A program made the translations under genes and the position numbers. The notes under the pieces were generated by a model. The model was not told where the DNA came from and did not search any database. It saw only the letters and a list, made by a program, of their open reading frames with translations. Below are positions 41,118 to 50,000 of a DNA stretch of 61,989 bases, one piece after another. How positions within the stretch are numbered: position 1 is the stretch's first letter; each line of letters begins with the position of its first letter. Origin of the DNA: Novosphingobium panipatense (lineage in GTDB: Bacteria > Pseudomonadota > Alphaproteobacteria > Sphingomonadales > Sphingomonadaceae); contig NZ_MSQB01000029.1 in the NCBI RefSeq assembly GCF_002149965.1, positions 1 to 61,989 of the forward strand. The letters run 5' to 3'.

Positions 41118-42272
41118 TCAGTTCCGATCGGACGACGAGCGCTTCAGCAGAGCATCGATTGCGCCCATCGCCGCCTCGTACTCCGCCAGGGCTTCCGACG
41201 AGGGACCTGTCCTTGACGGCAGGGCATCGGGAACGTCCTCCTCATCGTAGCTGCTCGCAGTCTGATGGGGCGCGTAGACATGAAGGCGTGCGGCATTGCG
41301 CGACGCCTCCGACGTGGTGAGACCGGATTGCTCCAGCGCCGTCACGATCACCGCCACGCCCGGACGCGAAACGCCGAGCATGCGTTCGATCTGGGTTCCG
41401 CGCAGTGGACCGAACCCGGCAAGGAGAGACGCCAGCCCATCGGCCCGCCCGCTGCTGCGTCGGTCCTTCAGGCGCTCTGCGATTGCGACACAGTCCCGTT
41501 CGGCCTCACCCAGCCACTGGTCGATCCGCCAAAGCGTTTCGTGAAGGGCAGCGATGGCGGCATCCTCCTCGGCGCCTTCGACATCGCTGTAGTCGATCGG
41601 GGCCAGCGGCAATGTCACGAGACCGGGCAGGGGCAGGGCTACCGGCAGGCCGTGATGCACCAGATAGCCCCCGGCCAGCACATCGAGGGCCCATCGCTCG
41701 TTTTCGGCGGCCTGTTTCTCGATTGCGCGGCCACCCAGCAGCGTGAGGTCGCGTTCACGGCGGGCGAAGCGGGGCGATCGGGCGGCAGCTGCGAACAGCC
41801 TTGCGATGGCGCCGAACGGCAGCGCATCGTCCTCGCGTCCCAGCGAATCCAGTAGCTCGCGCGCGTCCTGGACCGCCAGATTGGCTTCCTCATGGTCCTC
41901 ACCTCGATTGAAGTCGGAAGGGGCCAGGAACGCTTTCTCGAGGGTTTCTGCGGTATCGGCCAGCACGACCCAGGGACTGTGGCGCAGTTCGGTCAATAGG
42001 GTCTGGCACAGCGCCCGGGGAGAGCGTAGAGTCGACTGCGGCCGATCCGAAAGCGTGTCGAGCCCGGCGTACCAGACGAAAAATCGCTCCGGGGTGAATT
42101 CATGCCCTTCCTGCCGGAGCGCGGCCACGAGGCTCTCGCGGATCAGACGTGCCGCCAGAACCTTCAAGGAGGCCCCGGCGGCCCTTGCGATGCCCGCCTG
42201 GATACGACCGAGCAGCAATGCGCAGAGCGTGTCAGGGGTGGCCCGATACCGGCTCGATCGCGCTTGCGGCAT
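41118..42272 (-). CDS. Unknown protein with C-terminal winged helix-turn-helix
   Basis: 384 residues; the ATG follows AGGGG by 6 bases. There is no signal peptide or membrane segment. The N-terminal 300 residues are mostly helical and I do not recognise them. Residues about 285-330 read as a helix-turn-helix (FGPLRGTQIERMLGVSRPGVAVIVTALEQSGL, shown in part), similar to plasmid-borne winged-helix regulators. It is next to the origin and points towards it, so it may control copy number or replication; this is inference from position. Confidence 0.6.
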   Translation of the reverse strand: MPQARSSRYRATPDTLCALLLGRIQAGIARAAGASLKVLAARLIRESLVAALRQEGHEFTPERFFVWYAGLDTLSDRPQSTLRSPRALCQTLLTELRHSPWVVLADTAETLEKAFLAPSDFNRGEDHEEANLAVQDARELLDSLGREDDALPFGAIARLFAAAARSPRFARRERDLTLLGGRAIEKQAAENERWALDVLAGGYLVHHGLPVALPLPGLVTLPLAPIDYSDVEGAEEDAAIAALHETLWRIDQWLGEAERDCVAIAERLKDRRSSGRADGLASLLAGFGPLRGTQIERMLGVSRPGVAVIVTALEQSGLTTSEASRNAARLHVYAPHQTASSYDEEDVPDALPSRTGPSSEALAEYEAAMGAIDALLKRSSSDRN

Positions 42273-42385
42273 GAAATACCCCTGAAAATACAGTGCTGTA
42301 AGATCGAAGGAAAGCTAAGTCGATTTAACTATGCACCCTCTTTTAGCAAAGTTCCAGCGCTATCGGCGGGAGAAAAAGGGCGCTC

Positions 42386-42775
42386 TCAGCGCACCTTGAA
42401 GCTGTAACTGCCTTCGGCGCGATCCTGATCGGCGGTGTTCCCGACAGCATGCCACGAGAGGCGATAGGTTCCGACGGGCAGCGGGCGGGGCAGGGCGACG
42501 GTCAGGACCTTGCCGCTGGTCTTTGCCGTGAAGCCCTTGATCGGCATCGGCTTGTGATCGGCCATGCCCGGCATCGCGGTCATGACGAGGTCGATGCCCG
42601 AAACCGGAGCCAGTTCCTCCGAAAAAGTCAGGGTCAAAGTGGTTGGCCGGGTCACGGCGGCATCGGCGGCGGGAACGGCTTTCACCAGCGCGGGGCGGGC
42701 GAGTGCCGCCGAGGGCAGGGCACCTGCTGCAAGAACCGCGGCCAGGATGGGGACGACGGGAACGCTGAAACGCAT
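42386..42775 (-). CDS. copC: CopC-like periplasmic copper protein, ligands altered
   Basis: 129 residues. A signal peptide is cleaved probably after residue 26 (PSAALA). The CopC fold is clear: PAADAAVTRPTTLTLTFSEELAP, MPIKGFTAKTSGKVLTVALP and GTYRLSWHAVGNTADQDRAEGSYSFKV (shown in part). In typical CopC the mature protein starts with His, a Cu(II) ligand, and has a His in the D-x-H segment before the final strand. Here the first residue is Arg and that segment reads TADQDRAEG, so the Cu(II) site looks lost. It is divergent from the sensor-sigma-copAB cluster. Confidence 0.82.
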   Translation of the reverse strand: MRFSVPVVPILAAVLAAGALPSAALARPALVKAVPAADAAVTRPTTLTLTFSEELAPVSGIDLVMTAMPGMADHKPMPIKGFTAKTSGKVLTVALPRPLPVGTYRLSWHAVGNTADQDRAEGSYSFKVR

Positions 42776-42975
42776 GAAGAGGCTCCGAATTCAGTGACCG
42801 GGCGAACCAGCTTGCCCGGACTTGCAGGAATCCATACGCAGGCGCGGCAGGGCATCCCTTGAGCCGGGCCGGAAAATATTTCTGTCCCCACCGTGAGGGA
42901 TTCGGCGCATCTGCGCGTAAGGTGCGTGAAGAGGCCAGTGGACAGGCTAATGGACAGGCGAACGGGAACGGGCCG

Positions 42976-43275
42976 ATGAACGAAGTGGACGAGATGTTCG
43001 CGCTGCTGCGCGGAGAACCGCTGCCCGGCAAACTGGACGCGATCGACGGCGCGGTCATGGCGGGTTTGGCGGCGGGCCGCGAGCGTGTGCTGGCGCGGCG
43101 CGGTCTGGCCCTTGCCTGCGGCGTGGCCGCGGTGGTCGGGCTCTGGGGCGGCCTGTCGCAGCCATTGTCCGGCAGCGGACATGCGCAAGACCGCGCCCAC
43201 AGCCACGGCGAGCCGCTGCTCGGCGCGCTTGCGGGAACGCCGGCTTCGGCGCCTTCGCACCTGCTGGCGATCTGA
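42976..43275 (+). CDS. CnrY-like membrane anti-sigma factor
   Basis: About 99 residues from the ATG of MNEVDEMFALLRGEPLPGKL; an in-frame extension upstream looks untranslated. It has a short cytosolic part (about 42 residues) that would hold the sigma factor, one membrane helix (GLALACGVAAVVGLWGGL) and a small His-containing periplasmic tail (HAQDRAHSHGE). Size, topology and position (first of three genes before a CnrX-like sensor and an ECF sigma factor) match CnrY/NccY; sequence alone is too weak to prove it. Confidence 0.7.
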   Translation: MNEVDEMFALLRGEPLPGKLDAIDGAVMAGLAAGRERVLARRGLALACGVAAVVGLWGGLSQPLSGSGHAQDRAHSHGEPLLGALAGTPASAPSHLLAI

Positions 43276-43278
43276 TCG

Positions 43279-43716
43279 GTGCGGCAGGCCTCTCGCTACG
43301 TTCTGGTTGCTTTCGCGGCCTTTCTGGTGGCTCTGGGCGCGGTCTGGCTCGGCCAGAAACTGCGCGCGGAGGAGCCGGAGGAAAGCCGCATCCATGCCGT
43401 GCTGCACCGCGAACTTGGCCTCGACCCCGCGCAGAAGCAGCGGATCGAGGCGCTGGAACGCGGTTTTGCTGCCCGCCGGGGGCAACTCGAAAGCGAACTG
43501 CGCGCTGCCAATGCCGATCTCGCGCGCGCCATCGAGCATGAACACGCCTATGGCAGCGATGTCGAACGGGCGGTGGACCGCTCCCATGTCGCCATGGGCG
43601 AGTTGCAGAAGGCGACGCTTCGCCATGTCTTCGCGATGCGCGCGGTGCTGCGTCCCGATCAGACCGGCCGCTTCGACAAGGCCGTGGCCGAGGCCCTGAC
43701 CAAGCCGCAGGACTGA
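43279..43716 (+). CDS. CnrX-like periplasmic metal sensor
   Basis: 145 residues from the GTG at 43279, three bases after the anti-sigma gene. One N-terminal membrane anchor (about 8-26) is followed by a four-helix hairpin sensor domain. Candidate metal ligands are H39 and H43 (HAVLHREL), E60, H116 and M120 (LRHVFAM). In Cupriavidus CnrX the nickel/cobalt ligands are H42, H46, E63, H119 and M123; all five are present here with the same offset of three. It should bind metal in the periplasm and release the anti-sigma grip on the sigma factor encoded next. Confidence 0.88.
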   Translation: MRQASRYVLVAFAAFLVALGAVWLGQKLRAEEPEESRIHAVLHRELGLDPAQKQRIEALERGFAARRGQLESELRAANADLARAIEHEHAYGSDVERAVDRSHVAMGELQKATLRHVFAMRAVLRPDQTGRFDKAVAEALTKPQD

Positions 43717-43722
43717 CCCGGC

Positions 43723-44280
43723 ATGGCCGGGCCGGAACTTGACGAGGCCGCGGCGGTCGCGGCGGCGCTTGCCGGGCGGCAGGCGGGCTTCACTGCATTG
43801 ATGGATGCCCACCGCGATGCCGTGTTCCGCATGGCGCGCGGGCATCTGGGCAATGAGGCGGACGCGCTGGACGTGACGCAGGAAAGCTTCGTGGCCGCCT
43901 TTCTGGCGCTGCACCGCTACGATCCGGCGCGGCCGCTGCGCGCCTGGATCCTTCGCATTGCGCTCAACAAGTGCCATGACTGGGCGCGGCGGCGTAAAGT
44001 GCGGCGCTTCTTCTCCTTCGCGCTGCCGTTGGAGCACGCCGCCCATGTCGCCGACGCCGGGCACGATCCCGAACAGGCGCTGGCCTCTCGTCATGAAGTT
44101 TCGCGCATTCATGCGACTATCGCTGCGCTGCCCGATGCCCTGAAGGAGCCGCTGCTGCTCTGCGCGCTGGAAGGGCTGTCGCAGGAAGAGGCGGCGGCGA
44201 TCCTGGGCATCAGCCGCAAGGCAGTGGAAACGCGGATCTACCGCGCCCGGCAAAAATTGTCGCATCTGGCCGAGGGATAG
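43723..44280 (+). CDS. ECF RNA polymerase sigma factor, CnrH-like
   Basis: 185 residues. Region 2 has DALDVTQESFVAAFLALHRY and LRAWILRIALNKCHDWARRR; region 4 has LPDALKEPLLLCALEGLSQEEAAAILGISRKAVETRIYRAR (shown in pieces). The gene order anti-sigma, sensor, sigma equals cnrYXH of Cupriavidus. copA starts 25 bp downstream, so this sigma factor probably controls the copper genes and its own operon. Confidence 0.92.
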   Translation: MAGPELDEAAAVAAALAGRQAGFTALMDAHRDAVFRMARGHLGNEADALDVTQESFVAAFLALHRYDPARPLRAWILRIALNKCHDWARRRKVRRFFSFALPLEHAAHVADAGHDPEQALASRHEVSRIHATIAALPDALKEPLLLCALEGLSQEEAAAILGISRKAVETRIYRARQKLSHLAEG

Positions 44281-44305
44281 CGGCGGCCAGGGCGTATTCA
44301 CCGGC

Positions 44306-46078
44306 ATGACGCCGCACGATACGTTCGATCGCAGCCTGCTGGAACGCAGGCGTTTCCTGGCCCTTGGCGGCGCGCTGGCCGGAAGTCTCGGCCTGGCAGG
44401 TGCGGTTCCGGTTTGGGCGCGCAGCGGAACCTCCGGTATCCGTCATGCAAGCAACGCATCGGGCGTTCTCAGCGGAAATTCCATCGCGCTCCAGATCGGT
44501 GAAAGCCATTTCGCGACTGGCGGGCGCTCGGGTCACGCGGTCACCGTCAACGGTACGCTGCCCGCGCCGCTGCTGCGCCTTCGTGAAGGCCAGACGGTGC
44601 GGATCGCCGTGACCAACCATTTGAAAGTCCAGAGTTCCATCCATTGGCACGGGCTGCTGGTGCCGTTCCAGATGGACGGCGTTCCAGGTGTCAGTTTCCC
44701 AGGTATCGATCCGGGCGAGACGTTCGTCTACGAGTTCCCGCTCACCCACTCCGGCACGTTCTGGTATCACTCGCACTCCGGCATGCAGGAGGCCGAGGGG
44801 CTGTTCGGCCCGATCGTGATCGATCCCGCCGATGCCGATCCGATCGCTTGCGACCGCGAGCATGTGCTGGTGCTGTCGGACTGGAGCCCGATCCATCCGC
44901 ACGAGCAGATGCGGCGGCTGAAGATGCAGGGCGGCTACTTCAACCGGCAGCGCCAGACGCTTTCGGGGCTGCTGGCGGGCAAGGACCAGTCGCTGGCGGA
45001 CCGTCTTGCCTGGGCGCAGATGCGCATGGATGCCACCGACATCTCCGACGTGACCGGGTCGACTTACAGCTTCCTGATCAATGGCCATGGCCAGGCCGAG
45101 AACTGGACCGGCCTGTTCAGGCCCGGCGAAAAAGTGCGGCTGCGGGTCATCAACGCCTCCTCGATGACCAATTTCAACTTCCGCGTGCCGGGCCTGCCGC
45201 TGACCGTGGTGGCGGCGGACGGCAATCCAGTGCAGCCGGTCGAAACCGACGAAGTGCAGATTGCCATTGCCGAGACTTACGACTTCATCGTCGAGCCCGG
45301 CACCGCAGAAAGCTACGGTGTGATTGCCGAGGCCATCGACCGTTCAGGTCAGGTCCGCGCAACCCTGGCACAGCGTCCTGGCCTGATTGCGGAGACGCCC
45401 AGGCTGCGCGCGCGGCCCGTCCTTACCATGCGCGACATGGGCATGGACATGTCCGGCATGGAGATGGGCGAGGACGGTGCAATCGATCTCAGCAAGCCCG
45501 CCGAGACTTCGATGTCCGGTCACTCGATGTCGATGCGCGATCCCTCGGTTGCGCCAGGGGTGAAGATGGGGCCGGGCGTCGCGACGCTTTCGCCCATGCC
45601 GGTGGACCGGCTTGCCGATCGGCCGACCGGGCTGGAAGCGGTCGATCACCGCGTGCTGACTTATGCGGATTTGCGTGCACGCAAAACCAATCCCGATCCG
45701 CGCGTGCCGAGCAGGCAGGTCGATGTGCATCTGACCGCCAATATGGAGCGGTACATGTGGTCCATGGACGGTAAGGCGATGTCGGAAAACCCGGATCCGA
45801 TCCCTTTCCGTCTGGGCGAACGGGTGCGGGTCAATCTCGTCAATGACACGATGATGCCGCATCCGATCCATCTGCACGGGCATTTCTTCGAACTGGTCAG
45901 CGGCGAGCCGGGGCACCGGGCGCGCAAGCACACCGTCAACGTCCTGCCGGGCGGCAAAGTCTCGTTCGACCTTACCGCCGATGCCGAGGGCGATTGGGCC
46001 TTCCACTGCCACATGCTGCTGCACATGCATGCCGGGATGATGCGCGTCGTCACTGTTCGCCGCGAGGGGCAGGGTTGA
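44306..46078 (+). CDS. copA: CopA, multicopper oxidase copper-resistance protein
   Basis: 590 residues. A twin-arginine signal (ERRRFLALGGALAGSLGLAG) sends it folded to the periplasm. Copper ligand motifs are HWHG, FWYHSHSG, HPIHLHGHFFEL and HCHMLLHMHAGMM. A Met-rich loop (MRDMGMDMSGMEMGEDG and SMSGHSMSMR) is typical of CopA/PcoA and binds Cu(I). It oxidises Cu(I) to less toxic Cu(II). Its stop overlaps the copB ATG by one base. Confidence 0.95.
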   Translation: MTPHDTFDRSLLERRRFLALGGALAGSLGLAGAVPVWARSGTSGIRHASNASGVLSGNSIALQIGESHFATGGRSGHAVTVNGTLPAPLLRLREGQTVRIAVTNHLKVQSSIHWHGLLVPFQMDGVPGVSFPGIDPGETFVYEFPLTHSGTFWYHSHSGMQEAEGLFGPIVIDPADADPIACDREHVLVLSDWSPIHPHEQMRRLKMQGGYFNRQRQTLSGLLAGKDQSLADRLAWAQMRMDATDISDVTGSTYSFLINGHGQAENWTGLFRPGEKVRLRVINASSMTNFNFRVPGLPLTVVAADGNPVQPVETDEVQIAIAETYDFIVEPGTAESYGVIAEAIDRSGQVRATLAQRPGLIAETPRLRARPVLTMRDMGMDMSGMEMGEDGAIDLSKPAETSMSGHSMSMRDPSVAPGVKMGPGVATLSPMPVDRLADRPTGLEAVDHRVLTYADLRARKTNPDPRVPSRQVDVHLTANMERYMWSMDGKAMSENPDPIPFRLGERVRVNLVNDTMMPHPIHLHGHFFELVSGEPGHRARKHTVNVLPGGKVSFDLTADAEGDWAFHCHMLLHMHAGMMRVVTVRREGQG

Positions 46079-46965
46079 TGGTGCGTCGTTTCGCGATCCC
46101 GGCGGCGCTCATGTTGGTGGCCTCTCCGCTTGCCGGTCAGGATCATGCGGGCATGGATCATGGGCAGATGGACCATTCCGGTCATGTCATGCCGGAGAGC
46201 CCGATGTCGCCCGGCTCCGGAGATGAGCCGGGCGATGCGCCGCCTCCGCCGGTGCCAACCGATTTTCCGGGCATGCGTTTCTTCCCTGCTGAACGCATGA
46301 CCGCTGCGCGGGCGGCGATGGTGAAGGAAATGGACTTCAACACTTTCGCGCTTCAGGTCGACCGGCTCGAATATCGCGCGGGGAAGGGCGGCGACGGGTT
46401 CGGTTGGGAAGGGCAGGCCTGGTATGGGGGCGATATCGACCGGATCGTGGTAGCAAGCGAAGGCGAAGGCACTTTCGGTGAAAGGGCCGAGCGCATCGAA
46501 CTCAGTGCCTACTGGCGCCATGCGCTCGATCCCTGGTTCAACCTCCAACTGGGCGTTCGCCAGGACTTCCGGCCCGATCCGCAGCGCAGTTATGCGCTTG
46601 TCGGCATCGAGGGACTGGCGCCTTACTGGTTCGAGATCGGCGGGCAGTTGCTGGTTTCCGACAAGGGAGACCTCCATGCGCGGGGCAAGGCGGGATATCA
46701 GCAGCGCATCACCCAGTCCCTGGTGCTGGAGCCCGAGGCCGAAGTCGACTTCGCCTTTCAGGACGTGCCGGAGTTGGCCGTCGGGGCCGGGTTCGAGCGG
46801 ATCGAACTCGGCGCGCGGCTGCGGTACGAACGCAACCGCTCGCTGGCGCCCTATCTGGGTGTGAACTGGGAGCGCAAGCTGGGCGAAACCGCGCGTCTGG
46901 CACGGGCCTCGGGAGAGGGGGCTTCGGGTGTTTCGGCGGTGTTCGGGATACGCGCGATGTTCTGA
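46078..46965 (+). CDS. copB: CopB, outer-membrane copper-resistance protein
   Basis: About 295 residues from the ATG of MVRRFAIPAALMLVASPLAG. A signal peptide is followed by a His/Met-rich metal-binding stretch (MDHGQMDHSGHVMPESPMSP) and a PcoB/CopB-type beta-barrel domain ending SVSAVFGIRAMF-like (actual end GVSAVFGIRAMF). It is translationally coupled to copA, the usual copAB pair. Confidence 0.94.
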   Translation: MVRRFAIPAALMLVASPLAGQDHAGMDHGQMDHSGHVMPESPMSPGSGDEPGDAPPPPVPTDFPGMRFFPAERMTAARAAMVKEMDFNTFALQVDRLEYRAGKGGDGFGWEGQAWYGGDIDRIVVASEGEGTFGERAERIELSAYWRHALDPWFNLQLGVRQDFRPDPQRSYALVGIEGLAPYWFEIGGQLLVSDKGDLHARGKAGYQQRITQSLVLEPEAEVDFAFQDVPELAVGAGFERIELGARLRYERNRSLAPYLGVNWERKLGETARLARASGEGASGVSAVFGIRAMF

Positions 46966-47083
46966 GCGCGTGAGACGAATTAGGCGAATTCTGACATTTA
47001 CGGCCGTCAATGGGGGAAATCCCGGATGTCCCCTGAGACAGGGGGAACGTACCTAGAGCGCGGGTGGTGGGCAGCGAGGTATT

Positions 47084-50000
47084 ATGCACCGATCTGCACA
47101 CGTTCGTTCGAAGATGCTCGGCTCCACCGGCCTGGCGCTGCTGGTTCCCGCTCTGCTCATGGCCATGCCGGCCGGGGCGCAAACCGTGGGCTCCCTGCCG
47201 ACAGGCGGCACCTTCGTAGGCGGCACGGGCGCGATAGCGGTGTCTGGCACGACGATGACGATCACCCAGGGTTCGAACCGCGCGGTGATCGACTGGGGCG
47301 ACTTTTCCATCGGCGCGGATCGCAAGGTCCAGATCGACAATGCGGTGGGTGCGACGCTCAATCGGGTGTTGGGCGGGCAGCTTTCGCGGATCGACGGTAC
47401 GCTTTCGGCCAGCGGGTCGGTTTATCTGATGAACCCGGCGGGGATGATCGTCGGGCCGGGCGGCAAGGTTCTGACCGGCGGCAGTTTCGTCGGCTCCACG
47501 CGGGCGATCGATCCGGGCGCTTTCATGGCGGGCGGCGCGGTGCGCGCCAGCGGCGGGTCGGTGGGGGGAATCGAGAACCTCGGTACGATCAGTGCAGGTG
47601 AGGCGGGCGGCGAGGGCAGCGTCGTTCTGATCGCGCGCTCGGTGACCAATAGAGGCCTGATCAGCGCGCCGCGCGGGCGGGTGACGCTGGCGGCGGCGGA
47701 CGAGGTATTGCTGGCGACCACTGACGGAAAGGCGGACGGCATCTACGTTTCCTATGGCGAATCCGGTCGCGGAGACGTGACCCAGACCGGCCGGATCGAG
47801 GCGGCGGCGGCCGCGCTCAAGGCGGCGAACGGCAATGTCTTCGCGTTGGCGGGCAATCGCGACGGTCTGATCCAGGCCACCGGAACCGCCACGATCGACG
47901 GGCAACTGTGGCTGACGGCGCCCTCGGGCACGGTGGAAGTGGGCGGAACCCTGGCGGCAAGCCGGGCGGACGGCAGCGGCGGGCTGGTCGGCGTCAATGG
48001 GCAGCAGGTCCATTTGGCGACGGGGGCGGAGATCCGCGCCACCGGTACAGGGGGCGGCGAAGTGCTGATCGGCACGTCCGGCTATGCCAGCGGCGCCGAT
48101 ATCGCGCAGGAAACCACGATCGCGGACGGGGTGCGGATCCTTGCCGGAGGGCCGGGAGGCGGGGGACGCATCGAGACGTCCGGGCGCCGCTTCGATCTGG
48201 GCGCCGCTACCATCGCGGCGGGCGCGGGCGGGCAGTGGCTGGTCGATCCCGACGATATCCTGATCGATGCCGCCGCCGCCGCGACGATCACCGGCTCGCT
48301 CGATGCCGGGACCGACGTGCTGCAACAGACGACGGCAGGCGGAACCGGCGGCTTCGGTGACATCACCGTGGCCGCGCCGATCATCTGGACCGGCAGCGGC
48401 GGATTGACGCTGGATGCCGTGCGCGACGTCATCATCGGCCAGCCCATCTCGGGCGGCGGCGCGCTGACGATCAATGCCCAGCGCGACGTTTCGGTCACGG
48501 CGGCGGTCTCTGCCAGCCAGCTCTCCGCCGTCCTGCCGGGCACGCTGACCATTGGTGCGGGCGGGTCGATAAGCGCCAGCGGCGCCCTTGGACTGGAAAC
48601 CGGCATTTTCGTCAATGCGGCAGGGGCGGGGGCGGTTTCGTCGAGCGGCGGCAACTGGTTCGTCGCCTCGAACGATCCGGCAGGCGACAGCGACGGCGGC
48701 CTCACGCCGGATTACTACGCCTACGATTACGGCAATATCACCGCGCCTCCGGCAGCCGGAAACGGGCGCTACTACCGCGTCGCGCCGAGCGTGAGCTTCA
48801 CGCTGGGGCCGGTGGTGAAGGACTACGACGGCACAACCCTGGCCACGCTGGACGACAGCAACACCACAGTCACCGGCCTGATCAACGGTGACGACTGGGC
48901 GCTCGACGGCGCCTATGCCGACAAGAACGCAGGCAGCGGCATTGCCGTGACCGCCAGCAACTTCACCGCGAACAAGGGCGGGATTCCGGTCTTCGGCTAT
49001 ACGGTGACGACACCCAGCGTCACCGATACGGTCGGCGCGATCAACCGCATGGCGCTGACGGCGGCGATCGTCGGCACGCCGACCAAGACCTACAACGGCA
49101 CGACGGCGGTATCGCTGACCTCCGCCAACTTCGAGCTTACCGGCGTCGCCGCCGGGGAGACGATCACGGTCGGTGGCGCCGCCACTGCCGCCTATGCCGC
49201 GCCCGATGCGGGGGCGCAGGACGTAAACGCCACTTTCGCCGCACCGAACTTCACGGCCGGGGCGGGGACGGACCTTGCCAACTATATCCTGCCCACCACC
49301 GGCCTTGGCGCAGGGCAGATCGATCCGGCATCCCTGATCATCAGCGGCCTCGTGGCCGACGACAAGGTCTACGACAGCACCACCGCCGCCGTGCTCGACA
49401 CCTCCCGGGCTTCGATCTTCGGGATCGTCGGCGGCGACGATGTGACGCTGGACTTTTCCGGCGCCACCGGCCTGTTCGCCACCAAGAACGTGGGCAGCGC
49501 GATTGCCGTGACGGCCACCGGCGTGGTCCTGAGCGGTGCGGACGCGGGCAATTATGTGGTGGGGCAGCCCAGCGGACTGGCCGCCAACATCACCCGTGCG
49601 CCCCTGGTGGTCACCGGCATTACCGCCAACGACAAGGTCTACGACGGCACCGTCGTCGGCACCGTCAATACCGACGGGATTCAGGTGAGCGGGCTTTTCG
49701 CCGGCGATCTGATCGTGCCCGTTGCGGCGCCGGGCGCACAGATCGTCTTCGCTTCCAAGAACGTCGCGAACGGCATTCCCGTGACGATCAGCGGCCTTTC
49801 TTTGGCCGGGCCGGATGCGGGCAATTACGACTTCAGCTTTTCCTCCACCCTCACCGCCGCGATCACTCCGCGCCCGCTGACGGTGACCGGCAGCGGCATG
49901 CCGACCAAAGTCTATGACGGCACAACTTCGGCCATCGTCACGTCCGGGCAGGTGGCGCTTGGCAATATCGTGGCCGGGGAATCGATCTTGCTGACCCAGG

